Source of the DNA: Polynucleobacter sp. UK-Gri1-W3
GTDB taxonomy: Bacteria; Pseudomonadota; Gammaproteobacteria; Burkholderiales; Burkholderiaceae
Direction: 5' to 3'
Length of the DNA: 64,000 nt
Assembly (NCBI RefSeq): GCF_018881595.1
Contig: NZ_JACVQA010000007.1
Coordinates: forward strand, 1 to 64,000
Shown: positions 63,287-64,000 of the stretch, piece by piece
How positions within the stretch are numbered: the first letter of the stretch is position 1
Layout of the letters: each line of letters begins with the position of its first letter
Program-made: the position numbers and the translations under genes
The notes under the pieces: generated by a model
What the model was told of the DNA's origin: nothing
Seen by the model: the letters and a program-made list of their open reading frames with translations, nothing else
The model's database searches: none

Positions 63287-63733
63287 ATGAAAAAACATTT
63301 TGGTCTTTTGAGTCAGTATGCTATCGGCGTTCTATTTGGTTGGGGCTTAATCATCTCGGGCATGAGTAATCCTCAGAAGGTGTTGGGATTTTTAGATTTA
63401 GCCGGTAACTGGGATCCTTCGTTGATGTTTGTGATGTTAGGTGCCGTTTTGGTAGGCCTTGGCGGCTTCTACGTAGTGAGTAAGAGAACAGAAGCTTTTT
63501 TTGGCGGCGCATTGCATATCCCAACGCGCAGAGATATCACGAAACCCCTGATTGTTGGCAGTCTTATTTTTGGTGCAGGCTGGGGAATTGCTGGTTTTTG
63601 TCCTGGTCCAGCATTGGTGGCCCTGGGTGCTGGTCACCTGAAAGCCTTAGTGTTTGTTGCTGCCATGCTTGTGGGTATGGAAATCTGCGAGCGTTTCTTC
63701 TCGGCTCATAAAAAGGTTTCCAGCCAAGTCTGA
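63287..63733 (+). CDS. YeeE/YedE-type transporter, C-terminal half (DUF6691-like)
   Basis: A 148-residue membrane protein with four helices (about residues 8-24, 44-64, 82-101 and 105-128). The start MKKHFGLLSQYAIGVLFGWG and the CPGPALVALGAG motif near residues 105-116 are typical of the DUF6691 half-transporters. It begins one base after the stop of its partner, indicating tight co-translation. The DUF442-type gene follows after 53 bp. Confidence 0.87.
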   Translation: MKKHFGLLSQYAIGVLFGWGLIISGMSNPQKVLGFLDLAGNWDPSLMFVMLGAVLVGLGGFYVVSKRTEAFFGGALHIPTRRDITKPLIVGSLIFGAGWGIAGFCPGPALVALGAGHLKALVFVAAMLVGMEICERFFSAHKKVSSQV

Positions 63734-63786
63734 TAGGCCTGATTTAGAATGACCCTATTACGAATTATTGAATGTAGAGGGTTTTT

Positions 63787-64000
63787 ATGAGTCTTCCTAT
63801 TTCTTGTCATAACGATCAGTTTGGCACTCTTGGTCAGATCGATCCAAGCCACTTGGCTGAAATTGCGGCAATGGGTTATAAAAGCGTGATCAATAACCGT
63901 CCTGATGGTGAGGGCGGGCCAGATCAACCAACTAGTGCAAGTATTCAGGCGGAAGCCGAAAAGTTGGGATTAAATTATGCCTATTTACCGGTCGTGCCTA
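63787..64000 (+). CDS. DUF442/TIGR01244-like sulfurtransferase (5' part)
   Basis: Partial gene running off the right edge. The 71 visible codons begin MSLPISCHNDQFGTLGQIDP and contain GYKSVINNRPDGEGGPDQP, the phosphatase-like DUF442 N terminus known from TIGR01244 proteins and from beta-lactamase-hydrolase-like proteins, where it is often fused or linked to persulfide dioxygenase. The cysteine motif that decides catalytic type lies beyond the window. GAGG lies 8 bp before the ATG. Confidence 0.85.
   Translation, partial: MSLPISCHNDQFGTLGQIDPSHLAEIAAMGYKSVINNRPDGEGGPDQPTSASIQAEAEKLGLNYAYLPVVP

Noticed and set aside
63734-63786. Weak hairpin (ACCCT ... AGGGT) and AT-rich region before the DUF442 gene considered as a BigR-type operator
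   Set aside because: Only five base pairs with a long loop, and no convincing palindrome; not enough to call.
1-64000. tRNA or rRNA genes, insertion sequences or prophage
   Set aside because: No cloverleaf-like segments, transposase, integrase or phage genes were seen; intergenic gaps are too short for most.

Overview
The window reads as one continuous stretch of betaproteobacterial chromosome, most likely from a freshwater Polynucleobacter or a close Burkholderiaceae relative. This is inferred from moderate-to-low GC, very tight gene packing (no gene-free stretch over about 300 bp except the left edge), and typical Burkholderiales blocks. Those blocks are sdhCDAB-sdhE-gltA-leuC-entericidin-leuD-leuB-asd-fimV-truA-trpFBA-accD-folC-dedD-cvpA-purF-metZ, aceE-aceF-lpdA with a lipoyl domain on LpdA, a DUF2863 gene and a phasin. 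No rRNA, tRNA, insertion sequence, prophage or CRISPR array was seen.

Layout. 1-302: intergenic with a terminator hairpin. 303-7364 (minus): DUF4239-type membrane protein, oligopeptidase A, FolD, and a FixJ-like response regulator with its large PAS sensor kinase. The kinase is divergent from 7569-13703 (plus), the pyruvate dehydrogenase operon. 13704-17890: a small zinc-ribbon protein, a phasin, a DMT transporter, a PBP7-type endopeptidase and an IclR regulator. 17987-28918 (minus): a long run with pyrD, arginyl/leucyl-tRNA-protein transferase, aat, a NUDIX hydrolase, a pabB-pabC fusion, a cyclophilin, a DsbA-like isomerase, rarA, a DUF3429 protein, 3-hydroxybutyryl-CoA dehydrogenase, a GST and an aminotransferase. 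29003-30990 (plus): yaaA and a DUF2863 gene. 31121-32495 (minus): a small secreted protein and mdh, with mdh divergent from a GntR/HutC regulator. 33558-54608 (plus): TCA-cycle, leucine, aspartate-semialdehyde, tryptophan, fatty-acid, folate, purine and methionine genes in one nearly unbroken run, followed by a methyltransferase. 55257-57019 (minus): modC and modB. 57186-64000 (plus): a sulfur-oxidation block of soxYZAXB, a periplasmic DsrE-like protein, one full-length and one split YeeE/YedE transporter, and the start of a DUF442/TIGR01244 sulfurtransferase-like gene.

How the genes work together. The window carries the entry into and several steps of the TCA cycle (PDH, citrate synthase, succinate dehydrogenase, malate dehydrogenase) beside local regulators: a two-component system next to aceEF-lpd, and a GntR regulator between mdh and sdh. 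A perfect 14-bp palindrome lies in the mdh-gntR intergenic region. Phasin and 3-hydroxybutyryl-CoA dehydrogenase suggest polyhydroxybutyrate metabolism.

The most distinctive region is the right-end sulfur module. It has periplasmic thiosulfate-oxidation proteins without soxCD in view, followed by three genes for sulfur-compound transporters and a sulfur-transfer protein. This suggests, as inference, that sulfane sulfur is handled partly by import into the cytoplasm. Other observations are an exact 140-bp in-frame duplication of the lipoyl domain inside aceF and short A-rich tandem repeats just after several stop codons.
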